Assembly: GCF_023715245.1 (NCBI RefSeq) | Contig: NZ_JAMBNV010000003.1 | Span: forward strand, 181,396 to 245,395 | Reading direction: 5' to 3' | Length of the DNA: 64,000 nucleotides | Source: Sporosarcina luteola | Lineage (GTDB): Bacteria > Bacillota > Bacilli > Bacillales_A > Planococcaceae | Notes under the pieces: generated by a model | Database searches by the model: none | Seen by the model: only the letters and a program-made list of their open reading frames with translations | Told to the model about the DNA's origin: nothing | Shown here: positions 8,203 through 16,616 of the stretch, piece by piece | How positions within the stretch are numbered: the first letter of the stretch is position 1 | Layout of the letters: each line of letters begins with the position of its first letter | Program-made: the position numbers and the translations under genes

Positions 8203-9065
8203 GCAAGGTCGTTTTACATGTGTTAGGAACGGCTCAAGATGCCGGTCTGCCACATCCAAATTGCTTTTGTGAAAACTGTACGGAAGCCATAAAAAATCCA
8301 ACGTTTAGGCGCACAGCAGCATCGTTAGCCATTGTGCTGCCTGAAGAGAAGGCTTGGCATTTGATCGACGCAACACCAGATTTGAAAGAACAGATGGCGA
8401 GGGTACAGATGAAGCACAATCTGCAAGGGCAACTCATGTCGAGCGTCTTTTTGACACATGCTCATCTAGGCCACTATCCTGGATTATTGTTTTTAGGAAG
8501 AGAAGCGATCGGTGCAAATAAAGTACCAGTACTGGCAGGGGCAAAAATGAAGAGACTTTTGGAAGAACAGGCGCCTTGGAGCCAATTAACAAAACTCAAT
8601 AACATTGACCTACAAGAAATACATGATGGTCAAGCGATTGCTGTTTCACCGGAAGTCACCGTTACACCTGTGGATGTCCCCCATAGAAATGAATTTACTG
8701 AGACATTTGGATTTTGGATTACAGGGACGGAGAAGAAAGTGTTGTACATTCCGGATATCGATCGATGGGAACAATGGGACACGGATATTTATGAAGCGTG
8801 CAAGGAAGCGGATATCTGCTTACTTGACGGCACATTTCATTCCACCGAAGATCTTAAAAACATTGGCCGGGATTATCGGGAAATCCCACATCCGCTCATG
8901 ACAGAAACAATGGATCGATTACAAGATCTAGTGGAGCAAACTGAGATTTATTTCATTCATCTCAATCACTCAAATCCCGTGCTTGATAAGGAGCGAGCGG
9001 TTCGGAATGAGCTGGAAATGAAGGGCTTTCATATTGCGGAGGAAGGTATGGAGTTTGTTTTGTGA
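8199..9065 (+). CDS. PqqB-like metallo-beta-lactamase-fold protein
   Basis: A 288-aa cytoplasmic protein that begins like PqqB: LGTAQDAGLPHPNC followed by the paired cysteines C-E-N-C. The metal motif is THAHLGHYPGL, that is HxHxGH instead of the usual HxHxDH; later ligands are seen in DVPHRNEF, IPDID and HLNHSNP. Classical PqqB acts in biosynthesis of the cofactor PQQ from a Glu-Tyr peptide, but no pqqA, C, D or E lies nearby, so a PQQ role is not supported. It is translationally coupled (ATGA) to the T-box-controlled transporter, which suggests a substrate related to tyrosine. The exact reaction is unknown. Confidence 0.8.
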   Translation: MSKVVLHVLGTAQDAGLPHPNCFCENCTEAIKNPTFRRTAASLAIVLPEEKAWHLIDATPDLKEQMARVQMKHNLQGQLMSSVFLTHAHLGHYPGLLFLGREAIGANKVPVLAGAKMKRLLEEQAPWSQLTKLNNIDLQEIHDGQAIAVSPEVTVTPVDVPHRNEFTETFGFWITGTEKKVLYIPDIDRWEQWDTDIYEACKEADICLLDGTFHSTEDLKNIGRDYREIPHPLMTETMDRLQDLVEQTEIYFIHLNHSNPVLDKERAVRNELEMKGFHIAEEGMEFVL

Positions 9066-9133
9066 AATTGGTATAAATCAAGAAAGTTTAGTATACTCAT
9101 GGAAACTATCTTGCATAGAGAGGGGATAGGTTG

Positions 9134-10036
9134 ATGACGAAAATTGGCTGTGACGAGGGGATCATCTATGAATTCAATAAGGTGCATGAACCGATACGGA
9201 CCATCCCGGCCGGTTCAACGGTCACGATTCAAACGTACGATTGTTTCCAAAATCAAATTCAATCAGCTGATACGGAAGTAACTGCAATCGATTGGAATAA
9301 AATCAATCCGGCGACGGGGCCTCTTTACGTAGAAGGCGCGATGCCGGGAGACGTACTGAAAGTGAAGATCGAACGGATCGACATCGGGGACCAAGGCGTC
9401 ATGGTTGTCGGACCGGAATTGGGTGTAATGGGACACGCTTTATCCAAAATGGAATCCAAGATCCTCCCTATCAAAGATGATCATGTCCTGTTCAATGACT
9501 TGCAAATCCCTGTGAATAAAATGATTGGTGTCATAGGCGTTGCGCCAGAAGGGGAAGGCGTCAATTGCGGAACGCCAGGAGCACATGGCGGCAACATGGA
9601 TAATAAAATGGTGACTGAAGGAGCGACGTTGTACTTTCCGGTATTTGCAGAAGGGGCATTGTTCGCGCTAGGCGACTTGCATGCCGCGATGGGCGACGGT
9701 GAAGTGAGCGTATCTGGAGTTGAGGTTGCAGGGGAAGTTACCGTGACGCTTGATGTCATCAAAGGCGTGTCATTGCGTCATCCGATGCTTGAGAATGAAA
9801 AAGCATTCACCCAAATAGTATCCGCTCCGACGTTGGACGCAGCAGCAAAAACGGCAGCAATCGAAATGATTGAGCGCATTGCCGACAAGTCATCTCTTCC
9901 AGTAAGCGAAGTGACGATGCTTATGAGCGCAGTCGGCCAATCGGAAATCTGCCAAATCGTCGATCCACTCATGACAGCAAGATTCGTCGTGCCGAAATGG
10001 GTGCTTAGTCAGCTAGGTGCTTCTTTTTTTGAATGA
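9134..10036 (+). CDS. Acetamidase/formamidase family protein
   Basis: A 300-aa cytoplasmic hydrolase of the FmdA/AmdA family, which releases ammonia from short amides. Visible landmarks are NPATGPLYVEGAMPGDVL, the glycine-rich VNCGTPGAHGGNMDNK and GDLHAAMGDGEVSVSGVEV, all typical of the family. The ATG at 9134 is preferred over the TTG one codon upstream because AGGGGAT is better spaced from it. A possible promoter (TTGGTA with TATACT) lies in the 65 bp before it, so it may be separate from the T-box operon. The physiological amide is not known. Confidence 0.88.
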   Translation: MTKIGCDEGIIYEFNKVHEPIRTIPAGSTVTIQTYDCFQNQIQSADTEVTAIDWNKINPATGPLYVEGAMPGDVLKVKIERIDIGDQGVMVVGPELGVMGHALSKMESKILPIKDDHVLFNDLQIPVNKMIGVIGVAPEGEGVNCGTPGAHGGNMDNKMVTEGATLYFPVFAEGALFALGDLHAAMGDGEVSVSGVEVAGEVTVTLDVIKGVSLRHPMLENEKAFTQIVSAPTLDAAAKTAAIEMIERIADKSSLPVSEVTMLMSAVGQSEICQIVDPLMTARFVVPKWVLSQLGASFFE

Positions 10037-10095
10037 AAATGTTAGCAACTACTAATAATCTAAGAAACAGTGCTTTACAAAAGGAGTTATATAAA

Positions 10096-10764
10096 ATGAC
10101 CGAAACTAAAGGCACAGAAATGATACGCTCTTCAAAAGCAGAAAACATCCTCTCTCAGATCAATAGTAAAACTAAGCTAGGCGACTTACGAAAAATCGCC
10201 AAGGACATTAAAAAAGATCACGAACTAGCTATGGAACTTTGGTCAACCGGAGAGTTTTTGCCGAGACTATTAGCAATCCTAATTATGGACAAAAAACTGC
10301 TTACACAAGATGTGCTCAATCAGCTTGATAAAGATATACAGGCTCACACTTTGGAGGAGCGAAATAACATAATGGATTGGTTGATGGCTAATCAGCTCAC
10401 CAAAGACAAGAAGACGATTTTCTTGATGGAGTCATGGGAAAATAGCCCTTCTGCTCTTCAAAGGCGAGCTTTCTGGTATTATCAAGCGCGATTGAGATGG
10501 ACTGGACAAACACCGCCTGATAATACCGAAGAATTGCTAGCTGCAATCGAGGCTACTATTACGCAGGAAGAACCGGAAGTTCAATGGGCTATGAATTTTA
10601 CCGCAGGCTGGATAGGCGTATACGATGAAAAGAATCGTGCACGTTGTATAAAAATAGGTGAGGAAGCGGGCCTTTACAAAGATGAAAAAGTATCGAAAGG
10701 ATGTACTCCCAACTATTTGCCCGAGTTCATTACGATTGAAGTTAACAAACGGATTAAGAGTTAG
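10096..10764 (+). CDS. DNA alkylation repair protein, AlkD-like
   Basis: A 222-aa helical-repeat protein resembling the AlkC/AlkD family of DNA glycosylases that remove N3- and N7-alkylpurines. The pattern of short amphipathic helices, KKDHELAMELWSTGEFLPRLLAI, then LMESWENSPSALQRRAFWYYQARLRW, and the C-terminal IGVYDEKNRARCIKIGEEAGLY are characteristic. The ATG at 10096 is chosen because AAAAGGAG lies nine bases upstream; an upstream ATG at 10033 would overlap the amidase gene and has no such site. The gene is followed by a perfect bidirectional terminator. Substrate range is not readable from sequence. Confidence 0.75.
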   Translation: MTETKGTEMIRSSKAENILSQINSKTKLGDLRKIAKDIKKDHELAMELWSTGEFLPRLLAILIMDKKLLTQDVLNQLDKDIQAHTLEERNNIMDWLMANQLTKDKKTIFLMESWENSPSALQRRAFWYYQARLRWTGQTPPDNTEELLAAIEATITQEEPEVQWAMNFTAGWIGVYDEKNRARCIKIGEEAGLYKDEKVSKGCTPNYLPEFITIEVNKRIKS

Positions 10765-10794
10765 TTATCTTTGAATAATATATTATGTTTACAT

Positions 10795-10822
10795 AAAACG
10801 TTCGGATGAATCCGAACGTTTT
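10795..10822. terminator. Bidirectional terminator
   Basis: AAAACGTTCGGA pairs perfectly with TCCGAACGTTTT over a four-base loop. It serves the AlkD-like gene and the opposing small gene at 10871-11053. Confidence 0.85.
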
Positions 10823-10870
10823 ATTTGCTATTCCCGTTACCCGAGCCCGTTACATTTCCCTTACCTGTTT

Positions 10871-11053
10871 TTATTTTTCTCGATCATCCTGCCGCTCATT
10901 CCGTTGTGCTTTCGCGTCAAAATCCTCTGCGAATTCCTGTGTGCGGTTTTCGCCTGGATTATTTGTATTGCTATTTGTGTTATGTGCCTCTTTGTAAGTG
11001 TCAAAGCTATTATGCGTTCTTTCGTTCATTGTCTTCTTATTGTTTTTATTCAT
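10871..11053 (-). CDS. Small hydrophilic Asn-rich protein
   Basis: A 60-aa protein rich in Asn, Glu, Arg and Lys with no hydrophobic segment. The start ATG on the minus strand is preceded eight bases upstream by GAGGAGGTGAG, an excellent ribosome-binding site, which makes this a real gene. The C-terminal half (TQEFAEDFDAKAQRNE) faintly recalls gamma-type small acid-soluble spore proteins, but the match is weak. I do not recognise the family. It is convergent with the AlkD-like gene and divergent from the FAD dehydrogenase at 11191. Confidence 0.65.
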   Translation of the reverse strand: MNKNNKKTMNERTHNSFDTYKEAHNTNSNTNNPGENRTQEFAEDFDAKAQRNERQDDREK

Positions 11054-11190
11054 CGATTACTCACCTCCTCTACGTACTATGCACGTCAGCTGAAGAAGTA
11101 TACGCCACTGTCCGCAATGAAAAGAAGGGATTGGAAACGCCCACGACGAAGGTACGTAATGTGGGATTTACTGACATTGGGGGAAGCGAT

Positions 11191-12837
11191 ATGAATTATG
11201 ACGTCATTGTAGTGGGAGCAGGTCTTGCCGGGTTGGTGGCGACTTCGGAGCTGATCAAAGCTAGAAAAAAGGTTCTCTTACTAGACCAAGAGCCGGAGTC
11301 GTCCATGGGCGGGCAGGCGTGGTGGTCGTTCGGGGGATTGTTTTTAGTTGATTCACCGGAGCAGCGAAGGCTTGGCATAAAGGATTCCAAAGCGCTCGCT
11401 TGGCAGGATTGGATGGGAAGTGCGGGGTTCGATCGACTCGATGATGAGGATCACTGGGCAATGAAATGGGCAGAAGCATATGTGGATTTTGCCGCGAATG
11501 AAAAACGGGAGTGGCTTCATTCGCTCGGCGTTCGGTTTTTCCCTGTCGTAGGCTGGGCGGAAAGGGGCGGATATTTAGCGGAAGGGCACGGTAACTCGGT
11601 GCCGCGGTTTCATATTACGTGGGGAACGGGTCCGGGGCTCGTGAAACCGTTCGAACAAAAGGTCCGAGAAGGGATGGCCAATGGGCTTGTCGACTTCAAG
11701 CCTCGGCATCAGGTGGATGAATTGACCGTTGAAAATGGAGCAGTCGTCGGTGTGAAGGGGTCTGTACTCGAATCTAGCGAAGTCGATAGAGGAGAAACAA
11801 GCTCCCGGACCGTCATCGGGGAATTTACATACAAGGCCTCTGCCGTCGTCGTGACAAGCGGCGGAATCGGCGCGAATTTCGACCTCGTCAGGGAAAACTG
11901 GCCGATGCGTTTAGGGGAGCCCCCGAAGCAGATGATTTCAGGCGTGCCGGCCCACGTCGATGGGCGGATGCTTGGGATAACTGAAAAAGCGGGCGGACGG
12001 ATTGTGAATAAAGACCGGATGTGGCATTACACGGAAGGCATCCGGAATTGGAGCCCGATCTGGCCGTCCCATGGCATCCGCATTTTGCCGGGACCGTCTT
12101 CCATCTGGCTTGACGCAGAAGGGAACCGGTTCCCGGCACCGAATTTCCCGGGCTTCGATACGTTGGGGACGCTACAAACGATAAAGGAAACGGGCTATGA
12201 CTATTCGTGGTTCATTCTCACTGAAAAGATCATTGAAAAGGAATTCGCATTGTCTGGCTCTGAGCAAAACCCGGATTTGACGGGAAAAAGCATTAAGAAG
12301 GTGTTATCGAGGGTGCTCCCGGGTCCACCGGCTCCCGTGAAAGCGTTCATGGATCACGGCGAAGATTTCATTGTTGCGAAGACGGTGGAAGAATTGGTGG
12401 CGGGAATGAACCGAGTTGCCGGGAATGAATTGATCGATACTAAAAAGATCGAGCGGCTGCTGCTAGCGAGAGACAGGGAGATGGACAATACATTCACGAA
12501 AGACTTGCAAATTACGGCGCTTCGCGGGGCAAGGAATTATATCGGTGATAAGCTGATCCGCGTTGCGAAGCCGCATAAGATTCTGGATCCGAAAAACGGA
12601 CCATTGATTGCGGTCAAGCTCAATATTCTAACCCGAAAAACATTGGGCGGACTTCAGACGGATTTATCGGGCCGTGTGTTGAATGAAGCCGGAAATCCCG
12701 TCCCCGGATTGTATGCGGCAGGGGAAGTTGCCGGATTCGGCGGAGGCGGCGTGCATGGATACCGCGCATTGGAAGGCACTTTTTTAGGGGGCTGCCTGTT
12801 CAGCGGGCGGATTGTCGGGCGAACGCTATCGGAATAA
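11191..12837 (+). CDS. FAD-binding dehydrogenase (fumarate reductase/KsdD-like)
   Basis: A 548-aa flavoprotein of the fumarate reductase/3-ketosteroid dehydrogenase-like group. The N-terminus has the dinucleotide motif VGAGLAGLVA; the C-terminus has GLYAAGEVAGFGGGGVHGYRALEG, which closes around FAD. The ATG at 11191 begins right at the FAD motif (MNYDVIVVGAG) and has GGGGGA upstream; an in-frame extension back to 10825 would run through the opposing small gene and is rejected. Similar proteins are annotated as FAD-binding dehydrogenases of unknown substrate. Confidence 0.85.
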   Translation: MNYDVIVVGAGLAGLVATSELIKARKKVLLLDQEPESSMGGQAWWSFGGLFLVDSPEQRRLGIKDSKALAWQDWMGSAGFDRLDDEDHWAMKWAEAYVDFAANEKREWLHSLGVRFFPVVGWAERGGYLAEGHGNSVPRFHITWGTGPGLVKPFEQKVREGMANGLVDFKPRHQVDELTVENGAVVGVKGSVLESSEVDRGETSSRTVIGEFTYKASAVVVTSGGIGANFDLVRENWPMRLGEPPKQMISGVPAHVDGRMLGITEKAGGRIVNKDRMWHYTEGIRNWSPIWPSHGIRILPGPSSIWLDAEGNRFPAPNFPGFDTLGTLQTIKETGYDYSWFILTEKIIEKEFALSGSEQNPDLTGKSIKKVLSRVLPGPPAPVKAFMDHGEDFIVAKTVEELVAGMNRVAGNELIDTKKIERLLLARDREMDNTFTKDLQITALRGARNYIGDKLIRVAKPHKILDPKNGPLIAVKLNILTRKTLGGLQTDLSGRVLNEAGNPVPGLYAAGEVAGFGGGGVHGYRALEGTFLGGCLFSGRIVGRTLSE

Positions 12838-12901
12838 AAAAGGGGAATTGCCGCTCCATATCGAATAAATAGATAACGACAGATAAAAAGGGGAAGAGTA
12901 T

Positions 12902-14488
12902 ATGACAGTTCAACAGTTTTTGGAAGAGCAAAATAAAGCGATCAAGGATCTGCATATCGCAAACGCGGAAACCTCGTGGATGGCGGCGACGACAGGGGAG
13001 GACGAATGGAACCGGAAAACTGCGGAGGCAGAGACGGCTTATGATCTTTATTTAGCCGATCCGGAACGTTTCCAACAAGTGAAAACGTACTTGGCGCAGG
13101 ACGATCTGACAGCTATCGAGCGTCGTCAGCTCGAGAGCTTGTACAACGGCATGGTGTCGAACCAGGTGCCGGAAGAGGACCTCAAGGAAATGGTGGAGCT
13201 TTCGACGGAGTTGATCGCCAAATTCAATACATTCCGCGCGACGATTGACGGGAAGCCTGTATCGGAGAATGATGTCCGGGAGATTTTAATTAAAAGCAAT
13301 GACTTGGCGGAGCGTGAAGAGGCGTGGCATGCAAGCAAGCAGATCGGGAAAGAAGTTGAAGAGAAGCTATTGATTCTCGTGAAAAAGCGGAATGACATAG
13401 CGCGTTCTCTTGGGTACGATAATTACCACCAAATGAGTTTTGAGCTGCAGGAATTGGACCGGGATGAAGTTTTCTCGATTTTCCACAAGCTGAAAGACCT
13501 TTCGGATGAACCTTTCCGTGAAATGAAACAGGAAATGGACAGCGAACTTGCGGAGCGATTCGGTATTTCGATCGATGAGCTTCGTCCATGGCATTATGCC
13601 GATCCGTTTTTCCAGGAGGCGCCGCCGATGAAGGAATTGGATCTCGATCCGTTCTATACCGGAAAAGACCTCGAGCAGCTGACGATTGCAACGTTTGATA
13701 GCATGGGCATGGATATCACCGATATGCTTGCGAAAAGCGATATGTATCCGCGCGACAAGAAAAACCAGCATGCATTCTGCACGGATATCGACCGTGAAGG
13801 CGACGTCCGCGTGCTATGCAATAATGTGTCGACCGATTATTGGTCCGTTACGACGTTGCATGAATTTGGCCATGCGGTTTATTTTAAATATGTTGATCGT
13901 CAGCTGCCATTCCTATTAAGGACTTGCGCGCATACGTTGACAACGGAAGCGATTGCGATGCTCTATGGACGTTTCGGGAAAAACCCTGCATGGCTGCAGC
14001 AGTTTTTAGGGCTGGAGAAAGCTCAAGTGGAGGAGCTGACGCCGCTTATCGAGAAATCACTGCGCCGGCAAATGCTCATTGCAGGCCGCTGGATCATGAC
14101 ATTCACGTTCTTTGAGCGCGAGCTGTACGAAAATCCGGATCAGGATTTGAACAAGCTTTGGTGGAAAATCGTAAAGGAAGTCCAATTTGTGAACCCGCCG
14201 GAAAACGTCGACTTCCCGCATTGGGCAGCGAAAATCCATTTCACGCTCGTCCCGGTTTATTATCAAAACTATTTGCTTGGCGAGTTGACGACTTCGCAGC
14301 TGCAGTCCTATATTGAGAACAACATCTCAAAAGACATGTTCACGCCAGAAGTGGGCACGTATTTGGTGGAGGAGTATTTCAAGCCGGGTGCGCTCCACCC
14401 GTGGAATGAAAAGATTGAAAAAGCGACAGGTGAGAAGTTGAATCCGCAATATTTCATTGATCAATTCGTAGTGCAAGCACTTGTGTAA
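12902..14488 (+). CDS. M2-like zinc metallopeptidase
   Basis: A 528-aa helical protease with the gluzincin signature TTLHEFGHAVYF near residue 320, where two histidines and the glutamate bind and activate zinc, and TTEAIAMLYGR about 28 residues later that supplies the third ligand. The layout matches bacterial M2/M3-type peptidases (angiotensin-converting-enzyme-like and oligoendopeptidase-like). No signal peptide is seen, so it probably cleaves peptides in the cytoplasm. The start has AAAAAGGGGAAG upstream. A hairpin with a T run follows the stop. Confidence 0.85.
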   Translation: MTVQQFLEEQNKAIKDLHIANAETSWMAATTGEDEWNRKTAEAETAYDLYLADPERFQQVKTYLAQDDLTAIERRQLESLYNGMVSNQVPEEDLKEMVELSTELIAKFNTFRATIDGKPVSENDVREILIKSNDLAEREEAWHASKQIGKEVEEKLLILVKKRNDIARSLGYDNYHQMSFELQELDRDEVFSIFHKLKDLSDEPFREMKQEMDSELAERFGISIDELRPWHYADPFFQEAPPMKELDLDPFYTGKDLEQLTIATFDSMGMDITDMLAKSDMYPRDKKNQHAFCTDIDREGDVRVLCNNVSTDYWSVTTLHEFGHAVYFKYVDRQLPFLLRTCAHTLTTEAIAMLYGRFGKNPAWLQQFLGLEKAQVEELTPLIEKSLRRQMLIAGRWIMTFTFFERELYENPDQDLNKLWWKIVKEVQFVNPPENVDFPHWAAKIHFTLVPVYYQNYLLGELTTSQLQSYIENNISKDMFTPEVGTYLVEEYFKPGALHPWNEKIEKATGEKLNPQYFIDQFVVQALV

Positions 14489-14497
14489 CTAAAAACA

Positions 14498-14535
14498 TGC
14501 CGAACAAGATTAGAAAATCCTGTTCGGCAGTTTTT
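14498..14535. terminator. Bidirectional terminator
   Basis: TGCCGAACA pairs with TGTTCGGCA and is followed by GTTTTT; the other side is preceded by AAAAACA. It serves the metallopeptidase gene and the opposing small gene. Confidence 0.85.
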
Positions 14536-14759
14536 CATCTTCTCTTCTTTTTCGCTAATTCTTCGGCAGCCAATTTCTTTTTATCCACAACTTTTTCGAA
14601 CTCGACAAACACATAATACACATTTTCCTTTATTTCCTCGACACTCATCACTTTACCTTTACGACCTTTCAGCGTCACATTGTCGTCGATGGAAGGGATG
14701 TTTCTGAGTACTTGATTGAGTACGTAGTTTTTGTTTTCATAGAAATGAATGGCATACAT
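14535..14759 (-). CDS. Small conserved-looking protein of unknown function
   Basis: A 74-aa soluble protein with a strand-rich middle (NVTLKGRKGKVMSVEE, then VYYVFVEFEKV) and a lysine-rich tail ending KKKRR. The pattern suggests a small beta-barrel such as a KOW or SH3-like fold, but this is only an impression. The start ATG has AAAGGAG ten bases upstream on the minus strand. It is convergent with the metallopeptidase gene and shares its terminator. I do not recognise the family. Confidence 0.7.
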   Translation of the reverse strand: MYAIHFYENKNYVLNQVLRNIPSIDDNVTLKGRKGKVMSVEEIKENVYYVFVEFEKVVDKKKLAAEELAKKKRR

Positions 14760-14890
14760 AATTCGAATCTCCTTTAGTAGTGTAATAGTTGGAATCCATT
14801 CATTTTATGATTGTCCACTAGATTTAGAACAAAGGACTTTTAGCGGGCCATGTCGAATAAAGGACTAACGGAACAAAGGGAGTGGTATCG

Positions 14891-15346
14891 ATGAAGCTTG
14901 CCGAAGCGTTGATTGCACGGGCGGACTTGCAGAAAAGGAACGAACAGCTGAAAAGGCGGATCAGCATGAACTTGAAGATCCAAGAGGGAGAAAAGCCTGC
15001 GGAGGATCCGAATGAAATGTTGGCGGAGCTCGACAGCAATATGAAAGAATTAACGAGTTTGATTCAGCGGATCAATAGAACGAATTGCTCCGTCCAATTC
15101 GACGAACAGCGGACGCTTGCTGATGCATTGGTCGAACGCGACCAGAAGTGGGACAAGCGGTTGATCCTCGCCAAGATTGCGGAGGAAGGATCGATCCGCA
15201 ACGACCGATATAGCCGGTCCGAGATTAAAATTATGAGTACCATTGACGTCTCGGCCATTCAGAAGCAGGTCGACCAATTATCGAAAGAGTTCAGGGAACT
15301 GGACACGAAGATTCAAGGTTTGAATTGGAATGTTGATTTGATCTGA
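14891..15346 (+). CDS. DIP1984 family protein
   Basis: A 151-aa helical protein of the DIP1984 family (old name septicolysin), whose function is unknown. The start MKLAEALIARADLQKR, then QEGEKPAEDPNEML, LIQRINRTN, TLADALVERD, RYSRSEIK and the ending IQKQVDQLSKEFRELD are all family hallmarks, and the length is typical. ATG 14891 is chosen because AAAGGGAG lies eight bases upstream; a GTG at 14882 falls inside that site. It stands alone. Confidence 0.9.
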   Translation: MKLAEALIARADLQKRNEQLKRRISMNLKIQEGEKPAEDPNEMLAELDSNMKELTSLIQRINRTNCSVQFDEQRTLADALVERDQKWDKRLILAKIAEEGSIRNDRYSRSEIKIMSTIDVSAIQKQVDQLSKEFRELDTKIQGLNWNVDLI

Positions 15347-15572
15347 TTTGATTAGCAAGTCGGTAGCTGCATCGCAAAGGTGAGTACAAACCCGCCGACT
15401 GGGAAAGTTGGACTCAATGGTCGGTAGATGGGGCTATACCAATCGGTTCGAAGCCGTCATGAACAACTTATGCCCAGTACCGTGACATGTGTACTAGTAG
15501 AATGTAATTGTAACTTCCATGTACTAATTTGCGAAGGCAGTGAGGGTGGGTTCGGGGACTTGATTTGGAATG

Positions 15573-15605
15573 TAGCATCTATGGTTCTCCGTAGGTGCTA
15601 TTTTG
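15573..15605 (+). terminator. Hairpin followed by TTTTG
   Basis: TAGCA.CTA.GG pairs with CC.TAG.TGCTA with small mismatches, then TTTTGTG. It would end rightward transcripts from the DIP1984 gene. Confidence 0.5.
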
Positions 15606-15610
15606 TGTGG

Positions 15611-15649
15611 AATAAAAAATGACGGGCACCCAATAGGAATGGATACCCG
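15611..15649 (-). terminator. Terminator of the MBL hydrolase gene
   Basis: On the minus strand CGGGTATCC pairs with GGGTGCCCG (two G-U pairs), followed by TCATTTTTTATT. It lies just after the stop of the gene at 15657. Confidence 0.7.
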
Positions 15650-15656
15650 CCGCATA

Positions 15657-16481
15657 TTACTCATTTCCTTCATTTACAATCGATCGGATAATATGGATTG
15701 AATTCCATTCGCCGAATGAAAAATAAGTGATTGGATATTTTTTCGGGAAAAGCCGCGCGTGGATTTCGCGCACTTGGTACCCTTTCTTGCGCAAGGCAAG
15801 CGTGTTTTCCCGCAGCTCTTGCAAATACGCAAGTTTCTTCTGCAACGCCATGCGCCCGTCCTTCACATAACCTGCGTGGCAGCAAAACAATTCTCCGAAG
15901 TCATACGACAAGGTCTTTTCGAGTGAATTGATAATGGTAGGAATGCTTTCATCACGTAAAATGAGTTTTGTTTTAGGATGGATGTATAAATCGCCGGTGA
16001 AAAGCTGTCCCGTTTCTTTATTCAAAAAGGCTAGATGATCACTTGCATGTCCTGGTGTTTCAATTACCGCCCATTCGGCGTTTCTCGAATTGAATGATTC
16101 CCCGATCGGCTCTGCCTTAAAAGGCTTTCTTTTCCCCCAGAAAAACTTCCGGTAGAAGGGATAGTCCGCTTTTTGTGCACATTCTTCGATTGCCATTTCA
16201 TTCATGAAAATGGGTAGTCCATATTCTGTTTGCAAGTACTGTGCGCTACCGGTATGGTCCTCATGTGCATGCGTAATGACGACTTTATCAATATCGATCA
16301 GTGCGAAGAAATCTTTGAACTTCTCCGCAAGTGATTGGGAGCCGGTATCGATCAGCACCCCATCTGTTTCGAAACAATATACATTCAGCTTTACGCTGTT
16401 CAATTGAACGACTCCGTTTACAAATCGGACATTGCTGCATTCATCTAGCATTGATTTCGTTTTCAAGAACAAGAGCTTCAC
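15657..16481 (-). CDS. MBL-fold metallohydrolase
   Basis: A soluble metallo-beta-lactamase-fold hydrolase of up to 274 aa. The zinc motif is VITHAHEDHTGSA (HxHxDH); further ligands are seen in ETPGHASDHLAF, FTGDLYI and CCHAGYV. It resembles glyoxalase II-like and quorum-lactone-like hydrolases, but the substrate is not readable. The start is uncertain: a GTG at 16481 has only a weak site, while GAGGTGA just downstream could serve TTG codons about three to five codons further in. It is transcribed alone. Confidence 0.82.
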   Translation of the reverse strand: MKLLFLKTKSMLDECSNVRFVNGVVQLNSVKLNVYCFETDGVLIDTGSQSLAEKFKDFFALIDIDKVVITHAHEDHTGSAQYLQTEYGLPIFMNEMAIEECAQKADYPFYRKFFWGKRKPFKAEPIGESFNSRNAEWAVIETPGHASDHLAFLNKETGQLFTGDLYIHPKTKLILRDESIPTIINSLEKTLSYDFGELFCCHAGYVKDGRMALQKKLAYLQELRENTLALRKKGYQVREIHARLFPKKYPITYFSFGEWNSIHIIRSIVNEGNE

Positions 16482-16616
16482 CTCATATCGTCTTATGATT
16501 CACTTACTAGTAGACTACCATATTATGAATGATTATTCATTCAGTGTCGAATAATCTTTCAATGAAGGATTTTTACTTGCTTGAATCGAATACAGTACCA
16601 AAAAGGGGGGTACCGT

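Larger units (their letters stand above)
15347..15656. other. Intergenic stretch, possible coding remnant and two terminators
   Basis: Nothing here has a good ribosome-binding site with an open frame. One frame at about 15376-15464 reads like a protein fragment (GEYKPADWESWTQW) between stop codons, which could be the remnant of a dead gene; I cannot name it. Two hairpins at 15573 and 15611 close the flanking genes. Confidence 0.4.

Noticed and set aside
8199..9065. PQQ biosynthesis cluster
   Set aside because: Only a PqqB-like gene is present; pqqA, pqqC, pqqD and pqqE are absent from the window.
10825..11190. N-terminal extension of the FAD dehydrogenase
   Set aside because: It overlaps an opposing gene with a strong ribosome-binding site and lacks one itself; the FAD motif begins exactly at the ATG 11191.
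15428..15622. 64-codon ORF in the gap after the DIP1984 gene
   Set aside because: No ribosome-binding site, and it overlaps a terminator hairpin.
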